From Syncephalis fuscata (lineage: Eukaryota > Zoopagomycota > Zoopagomycetes > Zoopagales > Piptocephalidaceae), in the NCBI GenBank assembly GCA_025786725.1, contig JAHLTZ010000034.1, positions 1-64,000 of the forward strand: DNA of 64,000 bases, read 5' to 3'. Under the pieces are notes generated by a model. The model was not told the DNA's origin. It saw only the letters and a list, made by a program, of their open reading frames with translations, and searched no databases. This document shows positions 36,869-49,231 of the stretch, in pieces. Position numbers and translations under genes: made by a program. Positions within the stretch are counted from its first letter, which is position 1. Every line of letters starts with the position of its first letter.

Positions 36869-38915
36869 ATGTCACGTCCTGGTCCAATGGTAAGTGTCTG
36901 ACGATCTACAACAATCTGTATATTCCAGCGTTGTTGATGATATGCTGATGTCATATTTTTGTCAATAGCAACCGCAGATCATTCTGCTTAAAGAGGGCAC
37001 AGATACGTCTCAGGGACGTGGTCAGCTTCTATCCAACATCAATGCCTGTCTAGCTGTATGCGATACTGTCCGCACGACGCTAGGTCCTCGTGGTATGGAC
37101 AAATTGATGGTGGATGGCAAAGGTTAGTGTCTTTTAATTGCAAACGTACATATATGCTATGGATTGACACCGTTGTAAATAGGACAAGTTACTATTTCCA
37201 ATGATGGTGCCACTATCATGAAGCTATTAGACGTTATACAGCCAGCGGCAAAAACTCTAGTCGATATTGCGCGTTCGCAGGATGCTGAGGTAAGCAGTGT
37301 GATTTAAACTAGTCTATATGCTTAGTCGTATGTAGGTTGGTGATGGCACCACCAGTGTCGTTTTATTGGCCGGCGAATTTCTCAAGGAAGTCAAAAGCTT
37401 TATTGAAGAGGGTGTCAGCCCACATGTATTAATTACAGGCTTCCGTCGTGCTGCCCATTTGGTAAGTTTATCATTAAATATTGCAATGTGTGGCGACGAT
37501 GATGGCATGGGCATTTACAGCAATATTAATAACGCTTGCACTAGACAACAAATAAGATCAAGGAGCTTGCCGTGTCTATCGATTATAACGATGAGGCGTG
37601 AGTTGATAAAAGTCATTCATTGTTTTTTCTTCAGCTAATTATGCATAATAGTGCATTCCGCGACCTTTTGGAAAAGTGCGCAAGTACCGCCATGTCGTCT
37701 AAACTTATCCACTCTCATAAAGATTTTTTCAAGAAGATGGTCGTTGACGCCGTGTTCCATCTTGATCGTGAAGAGTTGAACGAGCGTATGATTGGTATCA
37801 AAAAGGTTCCAGGTGGTGCATTGGAGGTATGATACATTAGATAATGCTATATTAGCTATTAAATGTTACTTTATTTGTAGGATTCAATGCTAGTTGATGG
37901 CGTGGCATTCAAGAAGACTTTTTCGTATGCAGGTTTTGAGCAACAGCCAAAGTTGTTTGATAATCCCAAGATTCTTTGCTTGAATGTCGAGCTTGAATTA
38001 AAGGCGGAAAGAGATAATGCCGAAGTACGTGTGGAGCAGGTGCAAGACTACCAAGCCATTGTGGATGCCGAATGGACAATTATCTACAACAAATTAGAGG
38101 CTATTGTCAAGACTGGCGCCAAAGTTGTATTGTCACGTCTACCTATCGGCGATTTGGCTACTCAATATTTTGCCGATCGTGACATTTTCTGCGCAGGTCG
38201 TGTTGAATCCTTGGATTTGAAGCGCGTTGTAGAAGCAGTTGGTGGCCAGGTTCAGTCTACATGCTCTGATTTGGATCCAGAGAAGCATCTTGGTACTTGT
38301 GCTCGTTTTGAAGAACGCCAGATTGGCGGAGAGCGCTTCAATCTATTTACTGGTTGTCCACGTGCCAAAACTTGCACTTTAGTGCTACGAGGTGGTGCCG
38401 AGCAGTTTATTGCTGAGGTAGAGCGCAGTCTGCACGATGCAATCATGGTAGTACGCCGCACGGTAAAGCATCATACTGTGGTGGCTGGTGGTGGCGCCGT
38501 GGAAATGGAACTATCGCGCTATCTACGCGAACATGCTCGTACCATCCATGGTAAGCAGCAGCTAGTAATTGGTGCCTTTGCACGTGCTCTTGAAGTGATT
38601 CCACGTCAGCTTTGTGACAATGCTGGCTTTGATGCCACCGATATTCTTACTCGATTGCGGCAAAAACACGCCCAAGGTGGCACATGGTTTGGTGTTGATG
38701 TTAACAACGAAAGCATCACCGACAACTATGAGGCACACGTTTGGGAACCGGCTATGATGAAGGTGAACGCCATCTCTGCTGCTGCTGAAGCAGCTTGTCT
38801 CGTTCTGTCCGTCGATGAAACTATTCGAGGTCCACAGGCTCAACAGTCAGCCACCGCTTCTCAGCCTGCACCAGCGCCGTACGCAGGACGTGGACGTGGA
38901 CGCGGACGCCGCTAG
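36869..38915 (+). CDS. CCT7: Chaperonin TCP-1 subunit eta (CCT7)
   Basis: Subunit of the cytosolic CCT/TRiC ring that folds actin, tubulin and other proteins; 556 aa. Exons: 36869-36889, 36969-37122, 37183-37289, 37336-37461, 37545-37597, 37652-37826, 37881-38915; total divisible by three. Diagnostic segments: [118 protein letters not shown] and [13 protein letters not shown]. The eta type is shown by the ILLKEGTD start and the Gly-Arg repeat tail (GRGRGRGRR). The acceptor of exon 6 is placed at 37651, because the nearer AG at 37634 would create a stop. Confidence 0.96.
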
Positions 38916-40799
38916 TTTGCGAAGTTGTTTACGTGATTGAAAACTGATGAATATCAAAGTAAAATATTCAAATAGTCTATTATTTTTGTATTATTGCGTT
39001 AAATGATTTATTGTTTGAACTGATACGTGGATTATATCTATAATCTAATATTTAAAACTAATCACATGGTTAGTATGATTCGTACTAACATATTTATAAC
39101 TGCGTACAATATGTATTATCGTTTGGATGAACATGCATTATAGTGTTCAGTGATTTACAACTTCTATTAATTAAAATTAGTTAAATATACCTAATTCTTA
39201 AACCTTTCATTAAATTTACTGAACATGATGATGAATGGTGAATGACATCAATTATTAAATATTCATTATTGTAGCTTTATTATCCAGTATGCATATATCC
39301 ACCATTTACTTACATTATTCCCATTCTATTCCACATTACTATATATTATTCTATGATATACTAGATACATTCTGTTTATTATATATTCCAATATACTTCA
39401 CTCATTCCACTCATTACGCTATACACACTGTAACTTTGACACTGCTTTTTATGGTTTCTTACCGTATATTTATCATTCTATATATCATTTTATACTCAAC
39501 TAGTCTTCCTCTATCCAAAACTGTTTTTATTTCTGTTCTAGCTTTATTTTTATAAATTCCGATTAATATCACTTATCTGCTAATACATATATGCTCATTA
39601 ACTTCAGCATAGGCAATTGTCGCTTAATATTGCATACTAGTTTATTATATAAAAGTTACAGTCTGTTCAAAGCAATTATCCGGTTGATTCTAGTTTTATT
39701 AATAATAAGATTTAACTTATTTCACTCACTTTACTTATTAATCTATATGTACTTGAAACCTATAAAAATGAAATGTATTTAATATATCATAGAATGGCAT
39801 ATAATAGTATGAGTACATAGTACAAATGATATATGTGTACTGAATATATGCATATTAAATAATAAATCTACAATAATGAATATTTAATAATTGATATCAT
39901 TTACCATTCAGCATCATGTTCAATACATTGGATATCACTAAATGTTAGTTATTTAACCACCAAATCACAATAAATAGTTAAGAAATCGTTTATAAAAACA
40001 AACTGTATAATAATATTAAATGGTAACTAGTATGTTATATAATTATCATATTTTATTTAATGTGTTCATTAATACCAAGTACAATGGCATTATATGATAG
40101 AAAGACCATGAATAAACTAATCATTGTAACCAAAAATACGTCTAAATTGCTATATGGCATTGTACTTTTACAATAACTACAATACGATCCAATTAATAAG
40201 TTTTCAAACTCAAGACGCGATGTAACACTGAATTAGCGACTGTTTTGCATGCTCTATGTTCTTTGATAGTCAATATGATCCGTAACCACACTATCTCGCT
40301 CTAATTGTCTGCAATACAGTCAAATCAACACAAAACTAAATACCATTAAAAGCTTTTTGTTAATCCGATGAATTCACTGAACTTAATGACAAAAAACTAT
40401 TCTTTCTCCTTCAATGCAATCGTAACACTTTGCTTCCGTTAAACTATTAATGTATGTCGCTAAAAATGGTAATTGCATAATTCAGCAACACGTGTATTTG
40501 TTATAAATAGAAATAAAGCAATTTTCAGTTGATGCGCCCTTTGCCTCGCTTCTTTCTAGTAAAAAAATAGTTTCGCTATACATTATATGTAGATAGCGTA
40601 TTTAACGTGGAATTATACCGATATCTACCGGAGATTGTTAGTAAACCACAACATTGTATTGCTATCAACCCCTTTCATTTCGCTTGCACGCTTTTCGGCA
40701 GTATCTGTACATCCTGCGCGGCAAAGGACGTACGAGACATCATAGTAAATCTATCTCCTTTTCTTATGTTTCTAGTTATTTATGAAACTAGTAGAGAAT
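38916..40799. other. AT-rich intergenic region with repeat motif
   Basis: No gene is recognised. Open frames at 39289-39782 are pyrimidine/AT-driven. The dispersed repeat also found at the window start occurs at 39216-39260 (inverted) and 39883-39970 (direct). Confidence 0.55.
39216..39970. repeat. Imperfect inverted repeat with dispersed motif
   Basis: The reverse complement of 39216-39260 matches 39883-39927 (ATTTAATAATTGAT[G/A]TCATT, then CACCATTCA and CATCATGTTCA). About 620 nt of T-rich DNA separates the arms. The right arm is also similar over about 75 nt to the start of the window. No transposase is present. Confidence 0.45.
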
Positions 40800-42033
40800 A
40801 TGGCCGCAACGTTTGAATCCACCATACTAAGGGTACACAATGAAGCACTAAGCAACGGTGCGCTGTTGTTTACGCCAACAACGACAGAAATATTACACCA
40901 AGACGGTGTAGCAGTAGGTGTATTATAAATAACAACCAAGTCAATAATAACAAGCGTATATATTGAACAGTTTAATGTACGACTAGCTCCCAGTCTTGCG
41001 AGCAAACCTGTTGGAAATGCCGAGCAAGTCGGTATTCAACGTACACCAAAGAAAAACCATTTTTGCCCTATGAAAAGCAATTACTTGTTGAAGAGCTACC
41101 ACATCATGTAGTGTTACTCAACAAGTATTGTGTAGTGCCAGGACACATTTTGGTGGTCACTAAAGGTGCTATGTTTAGGACAGATAACATTTATCATATT
41201 AACATACAATATAGAATTCAATCCACAGACAAATCCACCAAATGCAGAGGACTTTGCTGCTGTTTGGAGCTGTATGAGACGAATGCACACACGACAATTT
41301 GTGGCCTTCTATAACTGCGGAAAAGCATCTGGCGCCAGGCAGGTTATGATATGCAAAAAGCACGTATAGATTACTTTATTTAAGCTAACCAAACTGTTAA
41401 ATACGACCGTTTAGTCAGCCGCACAAACATTTGCAATTACTGCCAATTCCAGCAGACGAGACAATCTCACCACCTATCTATGCATTAATTGAGAAATACC
41501 CATCTTCGCCTGGTACAACTGTTTTAAGATCACGTTCCATATCAATTTATTAACATGCTGATTTAGATGTTCCATTTCGGGTGCCTGAACTTAATTTTGT
41601 ACACGCTTGTGCGCATCTTTCACTTGATACAACGGTTATTTCTCATGACACGGCATCCAATGTGTCGCCAACACCAGAACAGCATGACATAGTTGTTGGG
41701 CGTTTCCTTCATCGCACTTTTCTTGCGCTTGCCAACGCCATCAATCTGGCTACTGGTGCCCCGTCCGACGACATTGCTTTTCGCTCCTACAACCTCATTT
41801 TGACACGTAACTTCATATTAGTCGTACCGCGAAAGCATGAAATTACACAAGGTATTGCTGTTAATTCACTTGGAATTGCCGGTCTATTTCTTGCAAATTC
41901 CCATCAGCAAATGAATATACTTAAGCATAGCTCGGTTCTGCGATTGTTCCAAGCGCTTACATTTGCCGACGAGGCAGACATGCTTGCCAATCCGCAGGAC
42001 CTTGAACAAGACTCGGATACTAAGCCCAAGTAG
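40800..42033 (+). CDS. APA2: Ap4A phosphorylase (ATP adenylyltransferase, APA1/2 type)
   Basis: Cleaves diadenosine tetraphosphate with phosphate; a HIT-like superfamily enzyme found mainly in fungi. Exons: 40800-40913, 40971-41165, 41215-41338, 41415-41512, 41567-42033; 332 aa after correction. Key marks: VRLAPSLASKP, PFLPYEKQLLVEELP, HHVVLLNKYCVVPGHILVVTKEF, and the catalytic segment SGASQPHKHLQLLP, completed across an intron. One base is missing near 41057-41058: an extra C turns KKNHFCP into KKNPFLPYEK. Intron 3 (41339-41414) begins with GC rather than GT; phase and the conserved motif allow no GT donor. Both repairs make the total divisible by three. Confidence 0.9.
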
Positions 42034-42724
42034 CTAGAAAACAGTAATTGCCAAATAAAGGCATTAGTGAAATAAATTATGACAAATTAGTCGATTAAAT
42101 TTTTTGAAATTACGTGTAACTTAATGTATCAGGAAATGTTAATATAATTATGAAACAAGTAATAGTCCTATTGCCAGCAATAGGCACACCAATGTTGCCA
42201 AATACGGTGGCTAAGGAAAGTTCGCCTATAATGCCTCTTCCTCTAGATAAATGGTTGAAACATCGGTGGCCGATATGGCTATTCTGTAGCACAATACGTG
42301 GGTTCGTTTACATTTACCATGAAAGGCCATATTAATTGTAATAATGATGCTGGTATTTATTGTAACGTTAGACTTGTGCCACAATTGGTAGCATTAATTT
42401 CTAGATACAACATTCGCTCAAGTTACCCGTGCAACATTGATCTTTTGCTGTTTTGAATGCACTTTCAAGGACTAACATGTAATAAGAAATAGTCTTTGAA
42501 TCTATATTTAGTTGTAAGTAAATAAACACAATATAAAGTAGGCGACATTTGCCCGATCACGGTTATCAACATCATCTTTCTAATTATTGCACTTTTTAGC
42601 CACGCACGATCTAGCGAGCAAGTGCTGGACCTTCTCGCCTAACGTAAACTATTCCTGGCAAACTGCATCTTGGACTAATTCCCAACCACACGAACATTAA
42701 TTATCTTGATTTACTAATTTCATT
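42034..42724. other. Intergenic region
   Basis: AT-rich space between APA2 and the Ser-rich protein gene, presumably with the latter's promoter. Small frames at 42110-42335 look like chance. Confidence 0.55.
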
Positions 42725-44758
42725 ATGAAGCTTACCTACGTTTATGCAGCCATGGTGGCTGCTCTTACCCTGTTGACGGTTGAAGCTACTCCTACAGGCT
42801 ATGGCAGCTCTTCGCCTAGCAAAGATGGCCAATATAAGAGCGGAGGTCATAAGAGCGGAGGTCATAAGAGCAGAGGTCATAAGAGTGGAGGCCACAAGAA
42901 GAGTCATGGCTCTAGTTATGGTAGCAAGGAGGGTAAAAAGAGTGGCCATTATGGTGGCAGTAAAAGTGGCGGCTCTGTCTATAGCTCTGGTGGTGGTAAG
43001 AGCAGTGGTCCTGGCTGCACCACTGGTAATAAATACAACGGTGCCACTGGTAGTAACTCTAGCAGTAACTCAGGTGGTACTTCCAACAATAGCTCGAACA
43101 GCTCTAGCAGCAAATCTAGCGGCAGCGAAAGCAGTGGTTCTGGCTCCAATACTGTTAATAAATATGGCGGTAGCTCCAGCAAGATTGTTGTTGTTGGCTC
43201 TGGTAGCAACTCTAGCAATAGCTCTGGTAGCAACTCTAGCAATAGCTCCGGTAGCAATTCCAACAGTAATTCCAACAGTAACTCTGGTAGCAATTCTAGC
43301 AGCAAGTATAACAGCAGTTCTGGTAGCAACTCTGGCAATAACTCCAATAGTAGCTCTAGCAGCAAATCTGATAGCAACTCTAATAGCAACTCTGGTAGCA
43401 ACTCTAATAGTAGCTCTAATAAGAGCTCAAGCAGCGACTCTAGCAGTAGCTCTAATAAAAGCTCAAGCAGCAATACTACTTCAAAGTATCCAGCCACTCC
43501 AAAAACTCCAGCTACCCCTGTTACTCCAAAGACTCCAGCTACTCCAGCTACTCCAGCTACTCCAAAGACGCCAGCTACTCCAGCTACCCCAGCTACTCCA
43601 AAGACGCCAACTACCCCAGCTACTCCAAAGACGCCAGCTACTCCAGCTACTCCCATCACTCCAAAAACTCCAAAAAAGCTAAAGGCTCCAGCTACTCCAG
43701 CTACTCCAGCTACCCCTGATACTCCAAAGACACAATATATACCCAGTAGCCCAGTAGGCTATACTGCAGGAGTACCACGCGTTTTGATTAGTCAACAGGT
43801 TTTAAATAAGACTGTTGCTACAACCGGTGTGGACAAATCTAGTAGCTCAAATGATTCGTCTAAATCATCGGTGTCTGTCTCTGAGGGTTCTAAATCATCT
43901 GGATCGGAAACAGCCAGCACTGTCAAAACATCTGGTAGTTCTGGATCATCTGGGTCATATGAATCATCAACATCTGGCACTATCAATACTCCCGGTGGCT
44001 CTGGATCTTCGGCATACATAGCTGTCAAGGCACCTAATGGTTCTATATCATCCGAATCATTTGGATCATTGATATCCGGTACTGTCAATAAATCTGAATC
44101 ATCTGGATTATTGAAGTCTGGTGCAGTCAATACGTCTGATGATTCTGGATCATCTGGATCAGAGACAGCTAAAGTTGTTAAAACATCCGGATCACCCGGA
44201 TCATCTGGATTGGAGACAATTAGCATTGTCAAAACGTCTGATGGTGCTGGATCATCCGGATCATCCGGATCGTCTTCATCCAGCTCCGTCAAGACGTCAA
44301 GTGGTTCAAGCCAAGGTTCCTCCAGCTCATCTGGATCATCGTCGTCCAAATCCGTCAAAGTAACGACTAGCTCAGGCGGCAAAGTCTCTACTGAATCTTC
44401 AACGTCTAACACCAGCAAAACGTCGAACAGCTCGGAAAAGAAAAGCTCTCAAAAATCAGAGTCGTCATCTACTAAGACGTCGAACGGCTCAGGACATAGC
44501 TCTTCTAGCTCTTCTAGCTCAAGTTCTTCCAGCTCAAGTTCTTCCAGCTCCTCCAGCTCCTCCAGCTCCTCCAGCTCTTCTAGCTCTTCATCAAGTTCCA
44601 GCTCTTCGGGCTCTAGCTCTTCTGGCTCCAGCTCTTCTGGCTCATCGGGCTCTAGCTCTTCGGGTAGCTCGAAAAAGATTAGTTCCTTTGTAAACAAGGC
44701 AGATACTGAAGATAGCGCATCAGGCCCGCCCTCACCCGGCGATTGCAGAATTCAATAA
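42725..44758 (+). CDS. Ser-rich repetitive secreted protein
   Basis: Single exon, 677 aa. A signal peptide ([17 protein letters not shown], then A|TPTG) is followed by Gly-His-Lys repeats ([18 protein letters not shown], about 35-55), a Ser/Asn/Gly domain (about 75-255), a (TPATPKTPA)n block (about 256-335), Ser-rich repeats with SSGSETA-like units, and a poly-Ser tract of more than 40 residues near the end. Such composition is typical of heavily O-glycosylated fungal cell-wall or mucin-like proteins. No GPI signal is clear: the end is hydrophilic (GDCRIQ). I recognise no enzyme domain. Long open frames on the other strand and frames are by-products of the repeats. Confidence 0.8.
   Translation: MKLTYVYAAMVAALTLLTVEATPTGYGSSSPSKDGQYKSGGHKSGGHKSRGHKSGGHKKSHGSSYGSKEGKKSGHYGGSKSGGSVYSSGGGKSSGPGCTTGNKYNGATGSNSSSNSGGTSNNSSNSSSSKSSGSESSGSGSNTVNKYGGSSSKIVVVGSGSNSSNSSGSNSSNSSGSNSNSNSNSNSGSNSSSKYNSSSGSNSGNNSNSSSSSKSDSNSNSNSGSNSNSSSNKSSSSDSSSSSNKSSSSNTTSKYPATPKTPATPVTPKTPATPATPATPKTPATPATPATPKTPTTPATPKTPATPATPITPKTPKKLKAPATPATPATPDTPKTQYIPSSPVGYTAGVPRVLISQQVLNKTVATTGVDKSSSSNDSSKSSVSVSEGSKSSGSETASTVKTSGSSGSSGSYESSTSGTINTPGGSGSSAYIAVKAPNGSISSESFGSLISGTVNKSESSGLLKSGAVNTSDDSGSSGSETAKVVKTSGSPGSSGLETISIVKTSDGAGSSGSSGSSSSSSVKTSSGSSQGSSSSSGSSSSKSVKVTTSSGGKVSTESSTSNTSKTSNSSEKKSSQKSESSSTKTSNGSGHSSSSSSSSSSSSSSSSSSSSSSSSSSSSSSSSSSSSSGSSSSGSSSSGSSGSSSSGSSKKISSFVNKADTEDSASGPPSPGDCRIQ
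43490..43730 (+). repeat. Ala/Thr/Pro-coding tandem repeat
   Basis: Units of CCAGCTACTCCAAAGACG and shorter CCAGCTACT repeat through the gene and encode the TPATPKTP block. The near identity of the units at DNA level suggests recent slippage. Confidence 0.85.
44505..44670 (+). repeat. Poly-serine coding repeat
   Basis: Runs of AGCTCTTCT, AGCTCCTCC and TCTGGCTCC encode a long serine tract interrupted by glycines near its end. Confidence 0.85.
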
Positions 44759-45610
44759 ATAGTATGTTTTTCTGCCCAAAATCTATCGCTATCTATTTTT
44801 ATAAAAAAGTCTTTATATCTTCGTATTAACCAAACATTATTTTGTCTAAAATGCTAAATAAAGCGCTTTTTTACGCAATCGATCGTAATGATTCGAATAA
44901 TTAGCGAACTGGTTAAATTAATTAAGTTTAAATTGCATTTTGTCATTTGCATCTATTCTATTATAATTTCACATTTTTATTAAGTGGACATTCTTTGGAC
45001 GCCTCTCATAAAAGCATAGCTAGTTAATTAAGGCTATACTGTAGTTACTTATCAATAGCTGATATTTTTATTAATAACTATCATTTTAATAATATTACTT
45101 TTTTTGAACAAAATAAATATATTTTCAATCAATTTTGAACTACTCAAACAAACATATAGTAATATTATAACTGTTATAAATAAATGGCGTTAGTTGCAAA
45201 TTTGTTTGGTGTAACTGAGCTCTTGATTCGATAATTTGATGATGTTAATTTACTATTTATACTAGAAAATACCATTATAAGTTAATAAAATAATACAAAT
45301 CCAAGTGAATATTCAAAAGTGCATGAATATTGATAATAAACGTATGGTATGCTGAGTGGAGTGTGTTGAAGTCTACAATAATTAGAATTTGATTAGTATA
45401 CCATAGTATGAATATACAATGAAATGCTATAAATAGATAGATGATAGTAGAAATATTGTAACTTGTCTCGATTTGTTTGAATTAAACAGAATGATATTAC
45501 GTTGCAGCAACAAACTATGCATTTCAGTAGTAAGAATTGAGCACGATTTACATATTAAAAAGCGATAGCTGGACAAAACAGCTTTTTTATTAATATATTG
45601 AAATGCCAAT
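44759..45610. other. AT-rich convergent intergenic region
   Basis: No gene or structured element is recognised between the two gene ends. Confidence 0.6.
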
Positions 45611-46209
45611 TTAAGCTAAATAATTAGCGCCCAAAGAGCAAGTACCAGCCCATTGATTTGGATCAATTTTGTAAGTCAAGTTGTAAACGCAACGGGTATT
45701 ATCATTGTTGCAAGGACCACCTGCTTGAGATGTTTTTGTAACAACCGTAAAAGCAAGTGTAAAGGAATAAAGATCAACTTTTGTTAATTATAATTGTGTC
45801 ATTTATAAAGTTTGCGGAGATTTAAATTAGGTATCGTGGGAAAATAATTGTATAATAATATTATTACACAATTATTCCCGTAACAAATAAGCATTTGTTA
45901 CAGTCTTTATACAAATCTTCTCTTGTTTTCCAGGAATAGCATTACAGGTAAGACCTTGATTCGACAGACGGGCGTAGTTTACACCGCTAATGTCGTCACA
46001 TTTATTGCCAAAACCGACATTGACAGCCGATGACGGATATGGAGCTAGGCTTGATTCTCCCAGCGGCGTCGGCTAATGTTGTCGATAATGCCACAAGTAT
46101 CGCCGAGGCCAACATGGTTTATTTGATAAGTTTGTGGCAATGCTTCAGCGCTTAATGCAGCACCAACGACGAGTATGAAGGTAGTCTTAGCGAAAGCAGA
46201 ACGGACCAT
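45611..46209 (-). CDS. Small secreted six-cysteine protein
   Basis: Two exons (46209-45913, 45777-45611) give 154 aa. An N-terminal signal peptide (AKTTFILVVGAALSAEA) precedes a short mature domain. Six cysteines occur in DTCGI, NKCDD, LTCNA, GPCNN, TRCVY and GTCSL. VGLGDTCGII and VGFGNKCDDI look like an internal repeat. One base appears missing near 46061-46071: with it the frame passes from the first repeat into LGESSLAPYPSSAVNVG. As printed the frame stops at 46045. The 135-nt intron and its donor are inferred from phase. No family is recognised; small secreted cysteine-rich proteins in fungi are often surface or effector-like, but this is not shown here. Confidence 0.58.
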
Positions 46210-48517
46210 AGCGAATAAGTTGCTTAAATTTTTAGTTAAAATGCAAAAATGCAAAATAAAAGAATAAACATTTTTTGTTAAAAATAATGAGTGAATGAAT
46301 GGATATTCGATCCAAGATGCGTGTTTGTAGTAAAGAATTGGTGATTTATTTTAATCCAGGTTCTGCTTTTATGTGCGAATTGACATTGCTTAATTGACGT
46401 GCAAAAAACGTTGATGCCAATCAAACTTTAAAACATTTCCCTTCATACTGTACAACATTCACTCGCTACACATCAATCCAATTTCTATTTTTATTGTTGC
46501 TTTGATAACTTACAATTGAATTTGATATTTCTGAGTGCAAAATACCTCACGACTGCCAAATTGTAATATTGCCATTTTGCAATAGCACAAACTATAATTT
46601 TATTTTTAATTTTTTAAGGTTTTTACTATATTTGTGCGAATGATATAACTATCATTGCTTTATTAACAGCAAAAATACAATTTAATATTTAATATTTAGC
46701 GTGTGTGTTGATGTCACGTATATGTCAACGGTTTGTTCATGCCACTGTAGTCGTGTAATTGATCATTACCAAATAGAGTGACAGCAATAATGGTCCCACA
46801 ATCAATGTAAATAGTATTTGGTAATTCATATTAAGATTGTTGCGTCAAACATGACATGAAATGTTTTAATGCACAAGTAATATTGTTACTGATTTAGACA
46901 TTGACATTTTCCAGTATAGAAAACTATATTACTATTATTAAAATAAAACTCGATTTATAGAAAGTGAAGTAAAAATAGACATAAAACTTTTAATTTTATG
47001 CACCTAAACATAAAGCACATTAATATATTATCAAAATCGTATTTCTATATGTCCAAAACGTGATAAATTAATACTCAGTTGTGCCTTTGGACATTATTGA
47101 TTTAGCAACAAAGTTTAAGCATGGCAGTAACAGCAGCAGCAGTAATAGTGGCAATATTGTCCAAACCGTCCTAGTTTTTTGTTACTAAATACAGCAAACT
47201 GTTAGCTGTACCATTGTTATACTACATCTATTTTTAATACTCTATCTGCAAACTAAATAAGCGTTTTTTTAGCAATTACTATTTTTATTCGTGCACAAAT
47301 GTAATATTTTATGCTAACTACTAATTAATAAGGCATAGTGCAATAGATATGTTCATTTGTAATTAAATGCGTTTAATGGCTTTATTACTTTTGAATTATT
47401 GACAAAATGTTGATTATCAATTTAATGTTCGATTTTGATATGTCAAAGTGTTGATAGCATACGCTGTTTGCAAATAAAAAAGATGGCAATGTCGACATTA
47501 ATATTGTTCAAAGATAAATGACGTATAAAAATATTTTTTATTATTATAATAATAACTTTTTAGCATAAATAAAAAAGTAAATTAAAATTAGCATCAAAGC
47601 ATATAGTATATTTTGAGTCAAGCATATAACAGCAAATATGTTACATAATGGCAGCCGTTGTCATTGCTTTAATGAATAAATATAGATAGAAAGGCATGTT
47701 AATGGCAAATAAATAGAAGGTATTTGTAATATGCTGGTTGTATAATATTGTTTATTACAATTAATGTCATTGAATACAATAAAGTATATTGCTCATGCCA
47801 AGTTGATTAAAAATATGCAAAACTATGAACACTTTGCAGCTATTTATTCAGTAATTGCGCGTTCATGTCTGGTAATTTGTACTGACACTATTCGGTAATA
47901 GCAAAGCATAAATAAAAGATTATTTGTTTTGGCCCAATGTAACTTCGTTTATTCTTGCTGATAATTAATATTAAAAATAGCACTATCTAGTATTTGATGA
48001 TGTATCGCCGAATATTATAAAACACGCTACTAGTAGAAGAGTAAAAACAATAAAAAGATTGTATAGAAATAAATAAAATTCAATTCACGTTAAACGACAT
48101 GACAATAGAATATATTCTCAGCTGATAATGCATGATAATCAGCTGATCTGTTTTAGTTAACATATACAAAAGTCCAGGTTACAACTGTAAATGTCAAAAC
48201 AAATAATAAATTCCCTTATTATAACTTTACTAATATTATATTATTTATACTTCAATCATTTTTTTCACTTGCATTGCTTCTCAACACTTGACTACATCTG
48301 GGCTCCATTGTTTTTCTTCTCTTTAAAGCACACGAACTTTGGCTATTTACTGGAATTGCTGCCTTCTTATTTTATTAAAAACCACACTCCAATAAATACG
48401 CAAACTGGTCTTTGTTTATTGTTTCGTTTTCTTTTTGTAATTGTCAAGTAAAGCCTTGTTTTCTTTCTCCACAGTCTTGTCCTTTCTTATCCGTCGATTT
48501 ACCGTAGTAACTTGGGA
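46210..48517. other. Long AT-rich gene desert
   Basis: About 2.3 kb of very AT-rich DNA with no recognisable gene. The final 300 bases are pyrimidine-rich on the plus strand and likely form the promoter and leader of the next gene; the 86-codon frame at 48191-48451 lies there and is hydrophobic by composition only. Confidence 0.55.
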
Positions 48518-49231
48518 ATGGCGGCTTACTTGCTACCTGTCATTACCGTTAGTGATCCAGATATACTAGCGTCTGAATTCATCCAACAGCAAGTGGGCGC
48601 TATATCAGCATCAAGCGCGCTTACCGACCCGCTTACTGCCGCGCCATGGCTTATAGCAGGTGCTGCCTGTCTCACGCTGGCGGTAGTGGTGGCCGAAAAC
48701 GCGGCCAACCTGCGTAGGTGTCGCGTCGTATACTCTGAATGGCGAGAGCATACCCGACAGCGTCGATGGCACTTGGAATTGGTGGAGGGAATGCGATTGG
48801 AAGCAAGAGAAGCATGGGAAGGACTAGCTGATCTGGCAGGTCTTTCTCGGCTACCAAACTTACCATGCCTGCCGACCTTGCCGGACTTTCCAGCCTTACC
48901 TGACTTGCCAGCCTTGCAGGGACTGCGACAACTGCCAATGTTACGTAGACTGTCACATTTGCCAGATCTACCCACTCTACCTACGCTGCCTACACTGCCT
49001 CGATTGGCAGGGCTAGCTAACTTGGCCGATCTTGTGCGGCTTCCGGATCTTTTGGCACTGTTGGAGAATATACCAAATGAAATGGAAGATGATCAGGACA
49101 ACGAACTACTTGTAAACAGCTGGGTAAACGATGAGGATATTGGACTATTAATGACTAACTGGGCAGCAGACATTGAACGTGCTGCGGCCACTCAGTCGCA
49201 ATGGCTTGCTGAAGCTGCACTGACGGCATAA
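48518..49231 (+). CDS. Orphan Leu-Pro-repeat protein with one membrane segment
   Basis: Single exon, 237 aa counted from the ATG at 48518. The coding DNA is much richer in GC than its surroundings. A likely transmembrane helix (APWLIAGAACLTLAVVVAE) spans about 43-61, followed by a basic helical region (RRCRVVYSEWREHTRQRRWH). Residues about 110-180 hold a striking LPxLPxLP repeat (LPNLPCLPTLPDFPALPDLP and related units). The C-terminal 50 residues are acidic (NEMEDDQDNE). No cleavable signal peptide is obvious. I do not recognise a family. Confidence 0.65.
   Translation: MAAYLLPVITVSDPDILASEFIQQQVGAISASSALTDPLTAAPWLIAGAACLTLAVVVAENAANLRRCRVVYSEWREHTRQRRWHLELVEGMRLEAREAWEGLADLAGLSRLPNLPCLPTLPDFPALPDLPALQGLRQLPMLRRLSHLPDLPTLPTLPTLPRLAGLANLADLVRLPDLLALLENIPNEMEDDQDNELLVNSWVNDEDIGLLMTNWAADIERAAATQSQWLAEAALTA

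Noticed and set aside
42979-43659. 226-codon antisense frame opposite the Ser-rich gene (and 208 codons at 43792-44418, 300 codons in another frame at 42780)
   Set aside because: They are simple frame translations of the tandem repeats (GVAGV, LLELL, DDPDD) without start context or independent evidence.
48191-48451. Hydrophobic 86-codon frame upstream of the Leu-Pro repeat gene
   Set aside because: It lies in a T-rich leader region. Hydrophobicity follows from T-rich codons, and there is no conserved feature.
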